A stretch of 64,000 bases of DNA from JACVRM01 sp963809765 (GCA_963809765.1 CAWEKT010000003.1:310001-374000); one strand, 5' to 3'; shown: positions 49,128-58,730, counted from the first letter of the stretch. The notes: generated by a model from the letters alone, not told the origin. Program-made: numbers and translations.

Positions 49128-49769
49128 TCACCCGTTGATGCGCTTCTCGGCTGCCTTCGCGGCCGCGAGCGCGTCCTGCTGCGACACGTTGCCCCGGTCG
49201 GACAGTGACGAGACGACGACGACCACGTTGCCGACTCGGAAGGCGTGCGTGATCACCGAGGAGGTGCCGAGCTGCCCGCCACCCGCCCAGGAGCCCTCGG
49301 CGAGCGTCTCGGACCGGATGGCGCCGAGGCCGGCAGCGAACGAATTCTCGCGCGTGCGCTCGAGCCAGTTGGACGCGCCCTGTGCGTTCTCGAAGAGCCA
49401 GACGCGCTCCGCCACCCTGAGGTCGCTGGTCTCCTGCCGGGTCGAGTCGAAGATCGCGTCGTGAAGGGCGACGAAGCCGAGCGCGCGCATCTCGCGCAGC
49501 TGCGTGTCGAGGATGATGCCGATGTCCTCGAGCGACTTCGCGCCGGAGTCCACCTTCGAGAGCTTGAGCCCCTGCGGCGCACTTGCCGCGGGGAGCGCCA
49601 GCTTGGGGAGGTCGGCCTTCGTAAACGTCTTTCCGCTAGTCGACCCGTCGGTCGTCGTCACCGCGGCCGTCGTCGTGCCCGAGGTCTCGTCGTCGCTCTC
49701 GTCGGAGCCGGAATCGCACCCTGCGGCTAGGAGGGCAACGATCGCGAGCAGTGGAATCAGACGGCGCAC
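49128..49769 (-). CDS. Lipoprotein of unknown function downstream of atpG
   Basis: 213 residues from GTG 49769. Lipobox LLAIVALLAAGCDSGSDESD (Cys about 17), a Thr/Ser-rich linker (ETSGTTTAAVTTTDGSTSGK), then a domain with PAASAPQGLKLSKVDSGAKS, NAQGASNWLERTRENSFAAG and VITHAFRVGNVVVVVSSLSD that resembles domains seen in other actinobacterial lipoproteins. No enzyme motif. It lies 131 bp after atpG on the same strand with hairpins between. Confidence 0.8.
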   Translation of the reverse strand: MRRLIPLLAIVALLAAGCDSGSDESDDETSGTTTAAVTTTDGSTSGKTFTKADLPKLALPAASAPQGLKLSKVDSGAKSLEDIGIILDTQLREMRALGFVALHDAIFDSTRQETSDLRVAERVWLFENAQGASNWLERTRENSFAAGLGAIRSETLAEGSWAGGGQLGTSSVITHAFRVGNVVVVVSSLSDRGNVSQQDALAAAKAAEKRING

Positions 49770-49812
49770 CGTGCGCCGAGTGTAGACGCGGTACCGGGCC
49801 GGATTGTTAGGC

Positions 49813-49880
49813 GGCGCGAAGCGCCCGTCCGCGAAGCGGACCTGTGGAGGGGGTCCGGGGAACCGGGGAGGTTCCCCCGG
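49813..49880 (-). terminator. Three hairpins downstream of atpG
   Basis: GGCGC-gaa-GCGCC (49813-49825), GTCCGC-gaa-GCGGAC (49827-49841) and a longer stem 49855-49864 with 49870-49880 (CCGGGGAACC / GGTTCCCCCGG, one bulge). They follow the atpG stop (49901) by 20 bp on the minus strand and can end the ATP synthase transcript. GAA loops also occur in the ahcY hairpins (6082-6100). Confidence 0.6.
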
Positions 49881-49900
49881 CGCGGGGGTTGGTGTCGCGA

Positions 49901-50785
49901 CTAGCCCCGCAGCGCGTCCGCGCCGGCGACGACCTCGAGGATCTCCTGCGTGATCTCCGCCTGCCGGGCCCGGTTCATCGCCAGCGTCAGCGAGTCGATC
50001 AGCTCGGCGGCGTTCTTCGAGGCGTTGCGCATCGCCGTCATGCGCGCGCCCTGCTCCGAGGCTGCGGACTCGAGCAGCGCCCGGAAGATCTCGGTCTCCA
50101 GATAGGCCGGCAGCAGGCGCTCGAGGATCTGCTCCGGCTCCGGCTCGTAGATGAAGTCGCCGAAGGCGGCCGACGACTCCTCGTCGCGGTCCTCCAGCAC
50201 CTCCTCGGGGATCGGCAGCACCTCCTGCTCGACGACGCGCTGGGCGAGCGCCGACTCGAAGTGGTTGTAGATGACGATCACCTGGTCGACCTCGCCTTCG
50301 GTGTAGAGCTCGGCCAGCGTGTTCGCGATGGCGCTTGCGTCGGCGTAGGCGGGCCGGTCGGAGAAGCCCGTCCACGAGCGCACGAGCTCGTAGCCGCGGA
50401 AGGTCAGCGTCGAGCGTCCCTTGCGCCCGGAGGCGAGGAACCGCACCTGCTTGCCCTCCGCCTTCAGCCGCCGCTCGAGCGCGAATGTCCGCCGCACGAT
50501 CTGCGCGTTGAACGCACCTGCGAGGCCCCGGTCGCCTGTGAGCGGCAGCAGCGCGACGGTGCCGACGTCGCGGCGCTCCAGCAGCGGCAGCCCGCTCAGC
50601 GAGGCACTCGCCTTCGCCGTTCCGACCATGAGCTCGAGCATGCGGTCGGCGAACGGCCGCATCGCCTCGATGCGCGCCTGCGCGCGACGCAGGCGGGCGC
50701 CGGCGACCAGCTCCATCGCGCGCGTGATCTTGCGCGTGTTGCCGACGGACTTGACCCGCCGCCTGAGCTCCTGGACGGTCGCCAT
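49901..50785 (-). CDS. atpG: ATP synthase F1 subunit gamma
   Basis: 294 residues, ATG 50785. Central shaft subunit: N-terminal MATVQELRRRVKSVGNTRKI coiled coil, ITRAMELVAGARLRRAQARI, middle LTGDRGLAGAFNAQIVRRTF, C-terminal MTAMRNASKNAAELIDSLTL and NRARQAEITQEILEVVAGA. It lies 3 bp after atpA. In most bacteria atpD follows directly; here the next gene on the strand is a lipoprotein, and atpD-atpC are at 19.5-21.4 kb. Confidence 0.96.
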   Translation of the reverse strand: MATVQELRRRVKSVGNTRKITRAMELVAGARLRRAQARIEAMRPFADRMLELMVGTAKASASLSGLPLLERRDVGTVALLPLTGDRGLAGAFNAQIVRRTFALERRLKAEGKQVRFLASGRKGRSTLTFRGYELVRSWTGFSDRPAYADASAIANTLAELYTEGEVDQVIVIYNHFESALAQRVVEQEVLPIPEEVLEDRDEESSAAFGDFIYEPEPEQILERLLPAYLETEIFRALLESAASEQGARMTAMRNASKNAAELIDSLTLAMNRARQAEITQEILEVVAGADALRG

Positions 50786-50788
50786 GCG

Positions 50789-52321
50789 TCAGGCCGCGGT
50801 CGCGGCGGCCTCCTCGGCGGGGGCGAAACGGGCAGCGATGCGCTCGATCTCGGCGCGCAGCTTCTGCTCCACGTCCTCGACCAGGTCGCCAGTGTCGCGA
50901 ATCGCTGCGTAGACCGTCCCCTCGGTCCGGAGATGCTCCCGCAGCTCGTCCTGGAAGCGCTCGACGTCCGCGGTCGGGATCTTGTCGAGGTAGCCGTTGA
51001 CGCCTGCGTAGATCGCCGTCACCTGCTCCTCCACCGGCCACGGCGCGTACTGCGGCTGGTTGAGCGTGGCCACGAGCTTCTCGCCGCGGTTGAGCGTGTC
51101 CTGCGTCGCCTGGTCGAGCTCCGACCCGAACTGCGCGAATGCCTCCAGCTCGCGGTACTGCGAGAGGTCGAGGCGCAGGCGCCCGGCGACCTTGTTCATC
51201 GCCTTGATGCGGGCCGAGCCGCCCACGCGCGAGACCGAGACGCCGACGTTGATCGCCGGGCGCACGCCGGAGAAGAAGAGCTCGGACTCGAGGAAGATCT
51301 GACCGTCGGTGATCGAGATCACGTTCGTCGGGATGTACGCGGACTCGTCACCGGCCTGGGTCTCGATGATCGGGATGCCCGTCAGCGAGCCACCGCCGAG
51401 CTCGTCCGACAGCTTGCACGCGCGCTCGAGCAGGCGCGAATGCAGGTAGAAGACGTCGCCGGGGAAGGCCTCGCGGCCCGGCGGACGGCGGAGCAGCAGA
51501 GACAGCTGCCGATACGCGTCCGCGTGCTTGGAGAGGTCGTCGTAGAAGCAGATGGCGTGCTTGCCGTTGAACATGAAGTACTCGCCCATCGCGCAGCCCG
51601 CGAACGGGGCCATCCACTTGATCGGCGCGGCCTCGTGAGCGGCCGCGCTGACGATGATCGTGTAGTCCATCGCGCCGGCCTCGCGGAGACGCTCGTGCAC
51701 CTGGGCGACGGTCGACCCCTTCTGGCCGATCGCGACGTAGATGCAGACCAGGTCCTGGTCGCGCTGGTTGAGGATCGTGTCGACGACGATCGCGGTCTTG
51801 CCTGTGCCGCGGTCGCCGAGAATGAGCTCGCGCTGGCCGCGCCCGATCGGGATCATCGAGTCGATCGGCTTGAGCCCGGTTTGCACCGGCTCCTTCACCG
51901 GCTGGCGATCGATGACGCCCGGCGCCTTGAACTCGAGGGTGCGGCGCTCGTCCGTCTCGATCGGCCCCTGACCGTCGAGCGGGTTGCCGAGCGGGTCGAC
52001 GATTCGGCCGATGAGAGCCTCGCCGACCGGCACGCTGGCGACGCGGCCCGTGCGCCGGGCAGGCTCGCCCTCCTTGACCTGCTCCCAGTCGCCGAAGAGC
52101 GCGGCGCCGACGTTGTCCTCCTCGAGGTTGAACGCAAGGCCTGTGACCCCGTGCTCCAGGTCGAGCATCTCCATGGCGACGGCGTTCTCGAGGCCGTGGA
52201 TGCGGGCGATCCCGTCGCCGACCTGGAGCACCGAGCCCACCTCTGCCAGCTCGGTCTCGACGTCGTACTGCTCGATCCGCTGGCGGAGGATCGCTCCGAT
52301 CTCGTCTGGGCGTAGCTTCAC
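50789..52321 (-). CDS. atpA: ATP synthase F1 subunit alpha
   Basis: 510 residues, GTG 52321. Nucleotide-binding subunit: P-loop LILGDRGTGKTAIVVDTILN, alpha signature AAIRDTGDLVE and PAINVGVSVSRVGGSARIKA; FKAPGVIDRQPVKEPVQTGL before the P-loop. The N-terminal region (LRPDEIGAILRQRIEQYDVE) binds delta. It lies 25 bp after atpH. The C-terminus has an Ala-rich end. Confidence 0.96.
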   Translation of the reverse strand: MKLRPDEIGAILRQRIEQYDVETELAEVGSVLQVGDGIARIHGLENAVAMEMLDLEHGVTGLAFNLEEDNVGAALFGDWEQVKEGEPARRTGRVASVPVGEALIGRIVDPLGNPLDGQGPIETDERRTLEFKAPGVIDRQPVKEPVQTGLKPIDSMIPIGRGQRELILGDRGTGKTAIVVDTILNQRDQDLVCIYVAIGQKGSTVAQVHERLREAGAMDYTIIVSAAAHEAAPIKWMAPFAGCAMGEYFMFNGKHAICFYDDLSKHADAYRQLSLLLRRPPGREAFPGDVFYLHSRLLERACKLSDELGGGSLTGIPIIETQAGDESAYIPTNVISITDGQIFLESELFFSGVRPAINVGVSVSRVGGSARIKAMNKVAGRLRLDLSQYRELEAFAQFGSELDQATQDTLNRGEKLVATLNQPQYAPWPVEEQVTAIYAGVNGYLDKIPTADVERFQDELREHLRTEGTVYAAIRDTGDLVEDVEQKLRAEIERIAARFAPAEEAAATAA

Positions 52322-52346
52322 TGAAGCTCTCCTTGTCTCGTCGTCG

Positions 52347-52886
52347 TCAGTCTGTGAGTGCCGTCTGCTTGAGCTCGCGGCCGAGCCGCTCGAGGCGTCC
52401 GCGGACGCTCGAGTCCACGCGGAGGGACCCCGCCTGGAGCACGAGTCCGCCGATCAGGGCGGGGTCGACCGACGCGGTCGCGTCGACCTTCCGGCCCGAG
52501 GCGCGCTCGATCTGTCCCACGATCGCGCGCCGCTCGTCGTCCGACAGCTCGTACGCCGTCGTCAGCTCGACGTCGAGCACGCCCTCCGCCCGGCGGCAGA
52601 GCGCCTCGAACTCCCGCTGCATCGCCTCGATCCCGTCGATGCGGCCCTTCTCGACCAGCAACCGCAGGAAGTTGCGGAGCAGCGCGTGCGCGCCGCCGAG
52701 CACCGCTTCGAGAGCATCGGTCTTCGCCCGCCGGTCGAGCTGCGGAGTGTGGATCAGCGCTGCGAGCTCCGGGACCTCGCGCACTGCCTGCACAAAGTCC
52801 GCGAGCTGGACGCGCACCGTCTCACGGTCCTCGGGCCCGGCGGCGTCGAAGAGCGCCGACGCGTAGATGCGCTCCGGGACCTGCAC
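52347..52886 (-). CDS. atpH: ATP synthase F1 subunit delta
   Basis: 179 residues, GTG 52886 (overlaps the atpF stop by one base). OSCP/delta fold: VPERIYASALFDAAGPEDRE, VREVPELAALIHTPQLDRRA, and the C-terminal part SDDERRAIVGQIERASGRKV and IGGLVLQAGSLRVDSSVRGR. Joins F1 to the peripheral stalk. Confidence 0.93.
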   Translation of the reverse strand: MQVPERIYASALFDAAGPEDRETVRVQLADFVQAVREVPELAALIHTPQLDRRAKTDALEAVLGGAHALLRNFLRLLVEKGRIDGIEAMQREFEALCRRAEGVLDVELTTAYELSDDERRAIVGQIERASGRKVDATASVDPALIGGLVLQAGSLRVDSSVRGRLERLGRELKQTALTD

Positions 52887-53422
52887 TAGTTCTGGGAGCC
52901 CTCGAGGCGGGAGAAGTCGAGGTCGGAGACGGCGCTCTCGATCAGGCGCCGGTGATCCTCCTGCGTCAGCACCTTGCCGGTCACCCGGCTCGTGGCGATG
53001 AGCGTGAGGTCGGCGACCTCGGAGCGGATCTGCTCCAGCGCCCGCCGGGTCTCCGCCTCGATCTGCTTGCGGGTCTCGTCGACCCGGCGCTGGCGATCCA
53101 CCTCGAGCTCCTCGCGGTTGCGCTCGCGCTGGGCGTCCGCGTCGCGGCGCGCCTCGGCGAGGATCTCCTCGGCGTCGGTGCGTGCACGCCCGAGCAGCGA
53201 CCGGTGCTCCTCGAGCAGGCGGCGGGCCTCTTCGCGGGCCTTGTCCGCCTCGTCCAGGGAGTCGCGGATCCGCTTGCGGCGCTCGTCGATGACGGTCTGG
53301 ATCGGCCCGAACGCGTACTTGCGCAGAACGAAGAACGCGATCGCGAAGCAGACGAGCGTCCAGATCATCAGCCCCGGGTTGGGGTCGATGAGCGGGTTGA
53401 CGGCGAGCGGGAGTCCGGCCAT
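52886..53422 (-). CDS. atpF: ATP synthase F0 subunit b
   Basis: 178 residues from ATG 53422, which shares one base with the atpE stop codon. One membrane helix near the start (GLMIWTLVCFAIAFFVLRKY), then a long charged coiled coil (EARRLLEEHRSLLGRARTDA, RNREELEVDRQRRVDETRKQ) forming the peripheral stalk. A longer upstream reading belongs to the atpE region and is not used. Confidence 0.93.
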   Translation of the reverse strand: MAGLPLAVNPLIDPNPGLMIWTLVCFAIAFFVLRKYAFGPIQTVIDERRKRIRDSLDEADKAREEARRLLEEHRSLLGRARTDAEEILAEARRDADAQRERNREELEVDRQRRVDETRKQIEAETRRALEQIRSEVADLTLIATSRVTGKVLTQEDHRRLIESAVSDLDFSRLEGSQN

Positions 53423-53682
53423 CAGACGAGGACGAAGGCCAGCAGGCCGCCGATCAGGCCGTAGAACACGACGGCCTCGGTGAGCGCGAAGCCGAGCCAC
53501 ATGATCCCCTGCAGCTCGCCGCGCAGCTCGGGCTGGCGGGCGACCGACTGGATCATGGAGCCGAAGATGTTGCCGATGCCGACGCCGGCGCCGAGCGAGC
53601 CGAGGCCGATGCCGAGCGCGAGCGCGATCGCCTTGCCGGCGTCGGCGGCGGTGTCGGCCTGAGCGAGCAGCGGTGTGAACAT
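53422..53682 (-). CDS. atpE: ATP synthase F0 subunit c
   Basis: 86 residues from ATG 53682 with GGGAGCC upstream. Two helices: IALALGIGLGSLGAGVGIGN with the GxGxGxG packing run, polar loop ARQPELRGELQG, and helix two IMWLGFALTEAVVFYGLIGG with the proton-carrying Glu in LTEAVV. The N-terminus LLAQADTAADAGK is longer than in many c subunits and could be a signal-like extension. Confidence 0.95.
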   Translation of the reverse strand: MFTPLLAQADTAADAGKAIALALGIGLGSLGAGVGIGNIFGSMIQSVARQPELRGELQGIMWLGFALTEAVVFYGLIGGLLAFVLV

Positions 53683-53695
53683 GGGGCTCCCTTCC

Positions 53696-54580
53696 TTAGT
53701 GCTCGGGTTCGATGGCCGAGCCGATGTAGATGGCTGACAGGGCGGCAAAGATGAACGCCTGGATCGAGACCACGATCACGACCTCGAAGAGGTAGAAGGC
53801 GGTCGCGGCCGGCACGACGATGGGGGCGAGCCAGAGCGCCTCGAGCACGAACATGAGCCCGAGGAAGGTGAGGATCAGCATGTGGCCCGCGAGCATGTTC
53901 GCGTAGAGCCGGACGGAGAGCGAGATCAGGCGCATGAACTGGCCGAGGATCTCGAGCGGCACGATCAGCGGGTACATCGCCCTTGGGCACGTCCGGGATC
54001 CACGATCTTGAAGTAGCCCACGGGGCCGTTGTGGCGGACGCCCTCGACGTGGGTGAAGACGAAGCTCATCAGCGCGAGCGCGAGCGTGACGGCAATGGAC
54101 GAGGTGGCGGCGTAGATGCCGAGCTGCGGCAGGTCGACCCCCGCGATCTCGACCGTCTCGTCGGAGAGCGGCAGCGGGATGAAGCCGAGCATGTTGATCG
54201 TCCAGATGAAGATGAAGAGCGTCGCCACGTAGGGGAACCAGCGGCCGATCGCCTTGTGCGGCAGGCCCTGCTCGGCGATGTTGACCTGCGCCACCTCGTA
54301 GATCTGCTCGCCGATCGTCTGGCGCGTGTCCGGCCGGACGCCCAGGCGCACGCGCATGAAGACGATCCCGATCACGATCGTGAGGGCGGTGCCGAGGAAG
54401 AGGTAGGCGACGGCCTTGTTGATCGAGAGGTCGAGCGGGCCGATCTCGATCGGGATCCAGGCGTGGAGCTCGAACTCGTGCGACGGATCGAACTCGTCCT
54501 CGGTGTGCTCCTCCTGCGCCAGGGCGACCTGTGGCAGCGCGAGGAAGAGCGTGGTCGCGAGGGCGAGCAGCGCGCTTCAT
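53696..54580 (-). CDS. atpB: ATP synthase F0 subunit a (three frameshifts)
   Basis: About 293 residues from ATG 54580, which overlaps the upstream stop as ATGA. The raw ORF is uninterrupted but the middle is in the wrong frame: one extra base near 54570 and two near 53975-53990 cancel to a multiple of three. Corrected, it reads LLALATTLFLALPQVALAQE (signal peptide), DLSINKAVAYLFLGTALTIV, ATLFIFIWTINMLGFIPLPL, VTLALALMSFVFTHVEGVRH, then MRLISLSVRLYANMLAGHML with the essential Arg, and EVVIVVSIQAFIFAALSAIY. It makes the proton channel with the c ring. Confidence 0.9.
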   Translation of the reverse strand: MKRAARPRDHALPRAATGRPGAGGAHRGRVRSVARVRAPRLDPDRDRPARPLDQQGRRLPLPRHRPHDRDRDRLHARAPGRPAGHAPDDRRADLRGGAGQHRRAGPAAQGDRPLVPLRGDALHLHLDDQHARLHPAAALRRDGRDRGGRPAAARHLRRHLVHCRHARARADELRLHPRRGRPPQRPRGLLQDRGSRTCPRAMYPLIVPLEILGQFMRLISLSVRLYANMLAGHMLILTFLGLMFVLEALWLAPIVVPAATAFYLFEVVIVVSIQAFIFAALSAIYIGSAIEPEH

Positions 54581-54967
54581 GCGGTCTCCGCGCCGAAGTA
54601 GCCGGCGAGCGAGAGGGCGAGCTCGAGCGTGTAGGCGAGCGCGTAGACGAGGGCGGCCGCGAGCCCGAGGCTCGCGTCCGAGGCGGCGACCGCGATGACG
54701 ACGACCATCACTGCGACCGCGCGGAAGGTCATCCCGATCCCCACCACGCTGGAGGCGGCGAGCTTACCGGCGCCGATCGGCAGGCGCGCCAGCACGATCC
54801 CGACCAGCTGCGCGCCGCCCCAGAGGACCGCGCCGAGCGCCCAGCCCGCGAGATCCCAGCCGGCGAGCAGGAAGATGGGCAGGGCGAGCGCGATCACGAG
54901 CGCTCCGCCGATCAGCGGCAGCGGTCCGCGAGGGCATCGGCCGCGGGGTCGAGAAGGCGCCGGCCAT
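54577..54967 (-). CDS. AtpI-like membrane protein (one frameshift)
   Basis: About 129 residues from ATG 54967 after dropping one base near 54910-54920 (MAGAFSTPRPMPSRT then LPLIGGALVIALALPIFLLA). Four hydrophobic helices (IALALPIFLLAGWDLAGWAL, GMTFRAVAVMVVVIAVAASD, AAALVYALAYTLELALSLAG). Position directly before atpB is that of AtpI, and size and topology fit; the sequence is too variable for certainty. It shares one base with the end of the preceding small gene. Confidence 0.65.
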
Positions 54968-55170
54968 CACGTGAAGTAGCCCCGGTAGCGGCGGTAGACG
55001 GCGAAGACGCCCGCGGGGATGCCGAGAATCGCGCCGACCAGCGCGCCGAGACCCCACGAGCCGGCCGCCCAGCCGACGAGCGCGCCGACGCCGATGCCGG
55101 CCGCGGTCGCACCGGCCAGCAGTGCGCCCGCTCCGGCGGGCTGGAAGGACGGGCGGGGGGCGGGCTCCAT
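54967..55170 (-). CDS. AtpZ-like small two-helix protein
   Basis: 67 residues from ATG 55170. Two Gly/Ala-rich membrane helices (ALLAGATAAGIGVGALVGWA, LGALVGAILGIPAGVFAVYR) around a short turn, end RYRGYFT. This matches the size and helix-hairpin layout of AtpZ (YbdD-like, F0F1 accessory). It is the first gene of the ATP synthase run. Confidence 0.65.
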   Translation of the reverse strand: MEPAPRPSFQPAGAGALLAGATAAGIGVGALVGWAAGSWGLGALVGAILGIPAGVFAVYRRYRGYFT

Positions 55171-55251
55171 CCGCCGCGAGCATACCAAAGCTTGTGACGC
55201 CGGAATCGGCTCTACAGCGCGCAATATGCGGAAGTTTGTAGCGTTCCCGGC

Positions 55252-55984
55252 GTGCAGGTACGGACGCTGGGATCGGGGCCGCGGGTCGTGCTCGTCCACG
55301 GCAGCGTTCAGCACAGCGTCACCTGGGCGGCGCAGCGGCCGCTCGCCGAGGAGTTCACGCTCGTGCTGCCGGACCGCTCCGGCTATCCGCCGGGCCCGCC
55401 GCTCACGGAGATCGACCTGATGGAGCAGGCGCGCGAGGCCGCGGACCTGCTCGGGGACTCGGCGCACCTCGGCGGCTTCTCCTACGGCGGCGTGATCGCG
55501 CTGCTGGCCGCGGCCGACCGGCCGCACGCAGTGCGATCGCTGATGGTGATCGAGCCGCCCTGCTTCGGCGTCGCACGGGGCGACCCGGCGGTTGACGAGA
55601 CCGTCGCGGCGTCCGAGGACGTCGACCGAGTGGCGGCGGGCGACCCGGCCGCCTTTCTCGCCGGCTTTTCGGCCCTCTTCGGGCCGCAGGGGCGCGTGCC
55701 GGCGGAGGTGCCGCCCGGCCAGGAGCAGGGCGTACTGGCGCTGATGGCGGAGCAGAAGCCGTGGCACGCGGAGATCCCGCTCGAGCGTCTGGCGGCGGCA
55801 GGCTTTCCGGTGCTCGTCTGCTCGAGCGGCGGCCATCCGGCCTACGAGGCGGTGTGCGACGTACTCGGCAAGCGCGCTCGGCGCCGAGCGGGCGGTGCTC
55901 CCCGGCGCCGGCCACGCCGTCCACCGGGCGCCCGGCTTCAACGAGCGCTACGCCGACTTCCTGCGGCGCACCGCCGAGGCCTAG
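55252..55984 (+). CDS. Alpha/beta-hydrolase family protein (one frameshift)
   Basis: About 243 residues from GTG 55252. Oxyanion HG in VVLVHGSVQHSVTWAAQRPL, nucleophile elbow FSYGG in LGGFSYGGVIALLA, and a C-terminal His in LPGAGHAVHRAPGFNERY that is reached only after removing one base near 55869-55878. Substrate unknown. It converges with the C5-epimerase gene and overlaps its stop by 4 bp. Confidence 0.82.
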
Positions 55985-57560
55985 CGCGTGATCTCGCCGA
56001 GGAAGACGGTGGACGGTGTTGCCGGCCGAGTCTGCGCCGACGAGCCGAGCGCCCCAGCGCCCGCGCGGGATCCGCAGCGCTGCGCTGCCGGCGAGCGGCT
56101 TGCGCCCGAGCGAGACGCGCTTGCGGCCGGCGCCGTTCTCGAAGACGACGGCGAGCTGCACCCAGGGTGTCGCATTGTCGCGAGCCCGCCAGACCAGCCG
56201 GCGCCCGCTGGATGCTGGCATCGATGGCCGGCGGCTCCCCGTCGTAGCGCACCTCGACCGGGTCGAGCGGCACTTCGGCGGTGTTACCCGGCAAGGTCGG
56301 TCGCGACCAGCTTCGCGGCGTAGGCGATCGGCGTCGCGGTAACCGGGATCCCACGAGAGCGTGTGACGGCCGCGCCGGAGCAGGAACGGGCCGGCGCTCG
56401 CCGGCGATCGCAAGGCGGACGGTCGACCACTTGTCGAGCGCGAACGTCACGGTCGCGCGGTCGAGGTACCCGTCCTTCGGCACCGGGTAGACGACGCCGG
56501 ACGCGCGGACACCGGCGTCAGCTCGGGCGCAAGTTTCTGGTGCAGGTCGAAGGCCTCCGCGAACTCGGCCCACTGCGGCCGCTCGTCGAGCTGCGCCAGG
56601 CGCCGCAGCAGGGTGACCACGTAGCGGTGGTAGTGGAGCGTCGCCTCCGCTCCGTCGAGCGCGTAGAGCGACCAGGCACCGGTGTCGAAGCTCGGCAGCA
56701 GCGTCGCAGCGGAGTGTCTCGAGGCTCTCGGCGAAGAGCGTCGCCTCGGCCTCGCCCGAGACGCCTGCGTATTCGGCGACGCGAGAGCGCCGCCTGCAGC
56801 TGCGCGTTCAGCACCGCCATCGATGAGAAGCTGTAGAGACGGATCCACGGTCCCGCGGGCGTCTGGCGGGTGAGCGCGCGGGCGGCGGCGAGAGCCTGGC
56901 CGGCGGGCTCGAGCAGCGTCGGGTCGGCGAGCAGCGTCGAGGCGCGCCCGAACGCCTGCGCCGCGACCGCCTGGGCCATGCCGGACGTCCAGGGCGCGCG
57001 GCCGCCGCCGAACGGGAAGTAGTACTCCCACGTCAGCCCGGTCGGCGTGGGCACGGCGCGGGCGCGCAGCGCGTCCACGAGCCGCCGGGTCGGCCTCGGC
57101 GTCCTTGCGCACGACGTGGCCGTTCAGGCGGGCGAAGTTCGCGAGCGGGTGGAACTGGTAGCCGTGGCCGCTGAAGTAGCGGTAGACGGCGCCGTCGGGC
57201 CCGTCGACGTCAGGCGTCGCCTTCGGCGTCGAGAGTGCGTGCGCGGTGGTCGGTGTCGAGCCCGCCGAAGACGGCGAGCGCACGCGGCGCGTCGAGGCGG
57301 CCCGCGACGGCGGCCGCGTCTTTCAGTGCGCCGGCCAGGTCGCTGCCGCGGGCAGGCGGCAGCGAACGAGAGGCGGTGAGCGCCCTGCTCACGCTGGCGC
57401 GGTGCCTGGCCGCGTCGGCGGGCGTCAGGCGGTCGGCCTTGGCGGCCGCGGTGATCCCGAGCCGGATCGTGCGGACGTCGCCGTCGACCGAGCCGACCGC
57501 GGCAGCGGGCGCTGCGAGCACGGCGGCCAGAACCGCCACGGTGATGACGAGACCCCTCAT
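55981..57560 (-). CDS. D-glucuronyl C5-epimerase-domain secreted protein (about eleven frameshifts)
   Basis: No single frame covers it. Read across frames it is about 522 residues: signal peptide (LVITVAVLAAVLAAPAAA), a helical part (LPPARGSDLAGALKDAAAVA), then the epimerase domain (GYQFHPLANFARLNGHVV, GLTWEYYFPFGGGRAPWTS, GMAQAVAAQAFGRASTLLAD, IRLYSFSSMAVLNAQLQ, SFDTGAWSLYALDGAEATLH, YHRYVVTLLRRLAQLDERPQ). Its end is beta-rich with repeated Ig-like lines (VRYDGEPPAIDASI, LVGADSAGNTVHRL) and a TAG at 55981-55983. This domain flips glucuronate to iduronate in polymers in its best-known relatives; the substrate here is open. All shifts fit extra bases, so the sequence quality here is poor. Confidence 0.72.
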
Positions 57561-57715
57561 CGTCCGGGCCAGGCTAGCTGCGATCCCGCGGGCCGAACAG
57601 AGGCTTTACATGCACAGAGTCCCTGCACGGCGGCGCTTTTGCCCAGCAGGCGCCGCGCTCACACCGGAGGGCCGGTCATTCCTGGTGGCCGACCCGGCGT
57701 CCGTACGATCGCCGG

Positions 57716-58730
57716 ATGCGCGTCTGGGTCGACCTGACGAACACGGCACACGTCCAGGTGCTCCGCCCGCTCGTCGAGCTCCTCGAGGAGCAGGGGCACG
57801 AGGTCGAGCTGACGGCCCGGCCGCTCTCGCAGACCCTGGCCATGCTCGAGCGCTGGGGCCGCGACGCCGAGGTGATCGGCCACCACGGCGGCGCCGGCCG
57901 GCTCGGCAAGGCGCGCGCGGCGGCCTCGCGGGTGCCGCAGCTGCTGGCGCTGGGCGCGCGGCCGCCGGTTCGACTGCGCGCTCGCCCACGGCTCGACCGA
58001 CCTGCCCCCGGTCTGCCGCCTGCTGCGGATCCCGAACACGACGATGTTCGACTACGAGTGGGCCGAGCTCCAGCACCACGTCAACTGCCGGCTCGCGAAC
58101 CGCGTGCTCGTCCCTGATGCGATCCCGGCCGAGCGTCTCGCCCGCTACGGCGCCAGGCCGCCGAAGCTCGTGCAGTACCCCGGCCTGAAGGAGGAGTACT
58201 TCCTCGCCGACTTCGAGCCCGACCCGGCGGTGCTCGACGCAGCGGGCGTGACACGGGAGCACGTGCTGTGCGTCGTGCGCACGGCGCCCTCGTACGCGCT
58301 CTACCTCGGCGGCTCGGAGAACCCGCTGCTGCCGCGCCTGCTCGAGCGGCTCTCGGCCGCGGACGACGCGCGGACGGTGGTGATCACGCGGACGCCGGAG
58401 CAGGCGGACGCCGTCGACGCGCTCGGCCTGCCGCGACTGGTCGTCCCGCGGGACACGCTCGACGGTCGCAGCCTGGTGGCCTTCGCCGACCTCCTCGTCT
58501 CCGCCGGCGGCACGATGAACCGCGAGGCCGCGGTGCTCGGCACGCCCGTGTGGTCGATCTTCGAGGGCCGCCCGGGCGCCGTCGACGAGCAGCTGGAGCG
58601 CGAGGGCCGCCTGCGCGTCCTCCGCGACCCGGCGGACGTCGTCGTCGAACGCAAGCCGGATCCCGACTCGTGGCGCCGGCGCGTCCGCCGCGACCCCGCC
58701 GACCTCCTCCGCCTGGCGGTGCCTGTCTAG
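57716..58730 (+). CDS. DUF354 family protein, glycosyltransferase-like (one frameshift)
   Basis: About 337 residues from ATG 57716 (MRVWVDLTNTAHVQVLRPLV). DUF354 proteins resemble the GT-B fold of UDP-GlcNAc epimerases. Visible parts: VELTARPLSQTLAMLE, CALAHGSTDLPPVCRLLRIP, NTTMFDYEWAELQHHVNCRL, YPGLKEEYFLADFEPDPAVL, VSAGGTMNREAAVLGTPVWS. The frame breaks near 57957-57965; removing one base rejoins it. The stop TAG (58728-58730) overlaps the stop of the minus-strand gene by 4 bp. Confidence 0.8.

Noticed and set aside
49128..51041. Open frame of 637 codons including the lipoprotein
   Set aside because: Only the part after GTG 49769 is the lipoprotein; the upstream portion is the antisense-phase reading of atpG and atpA.
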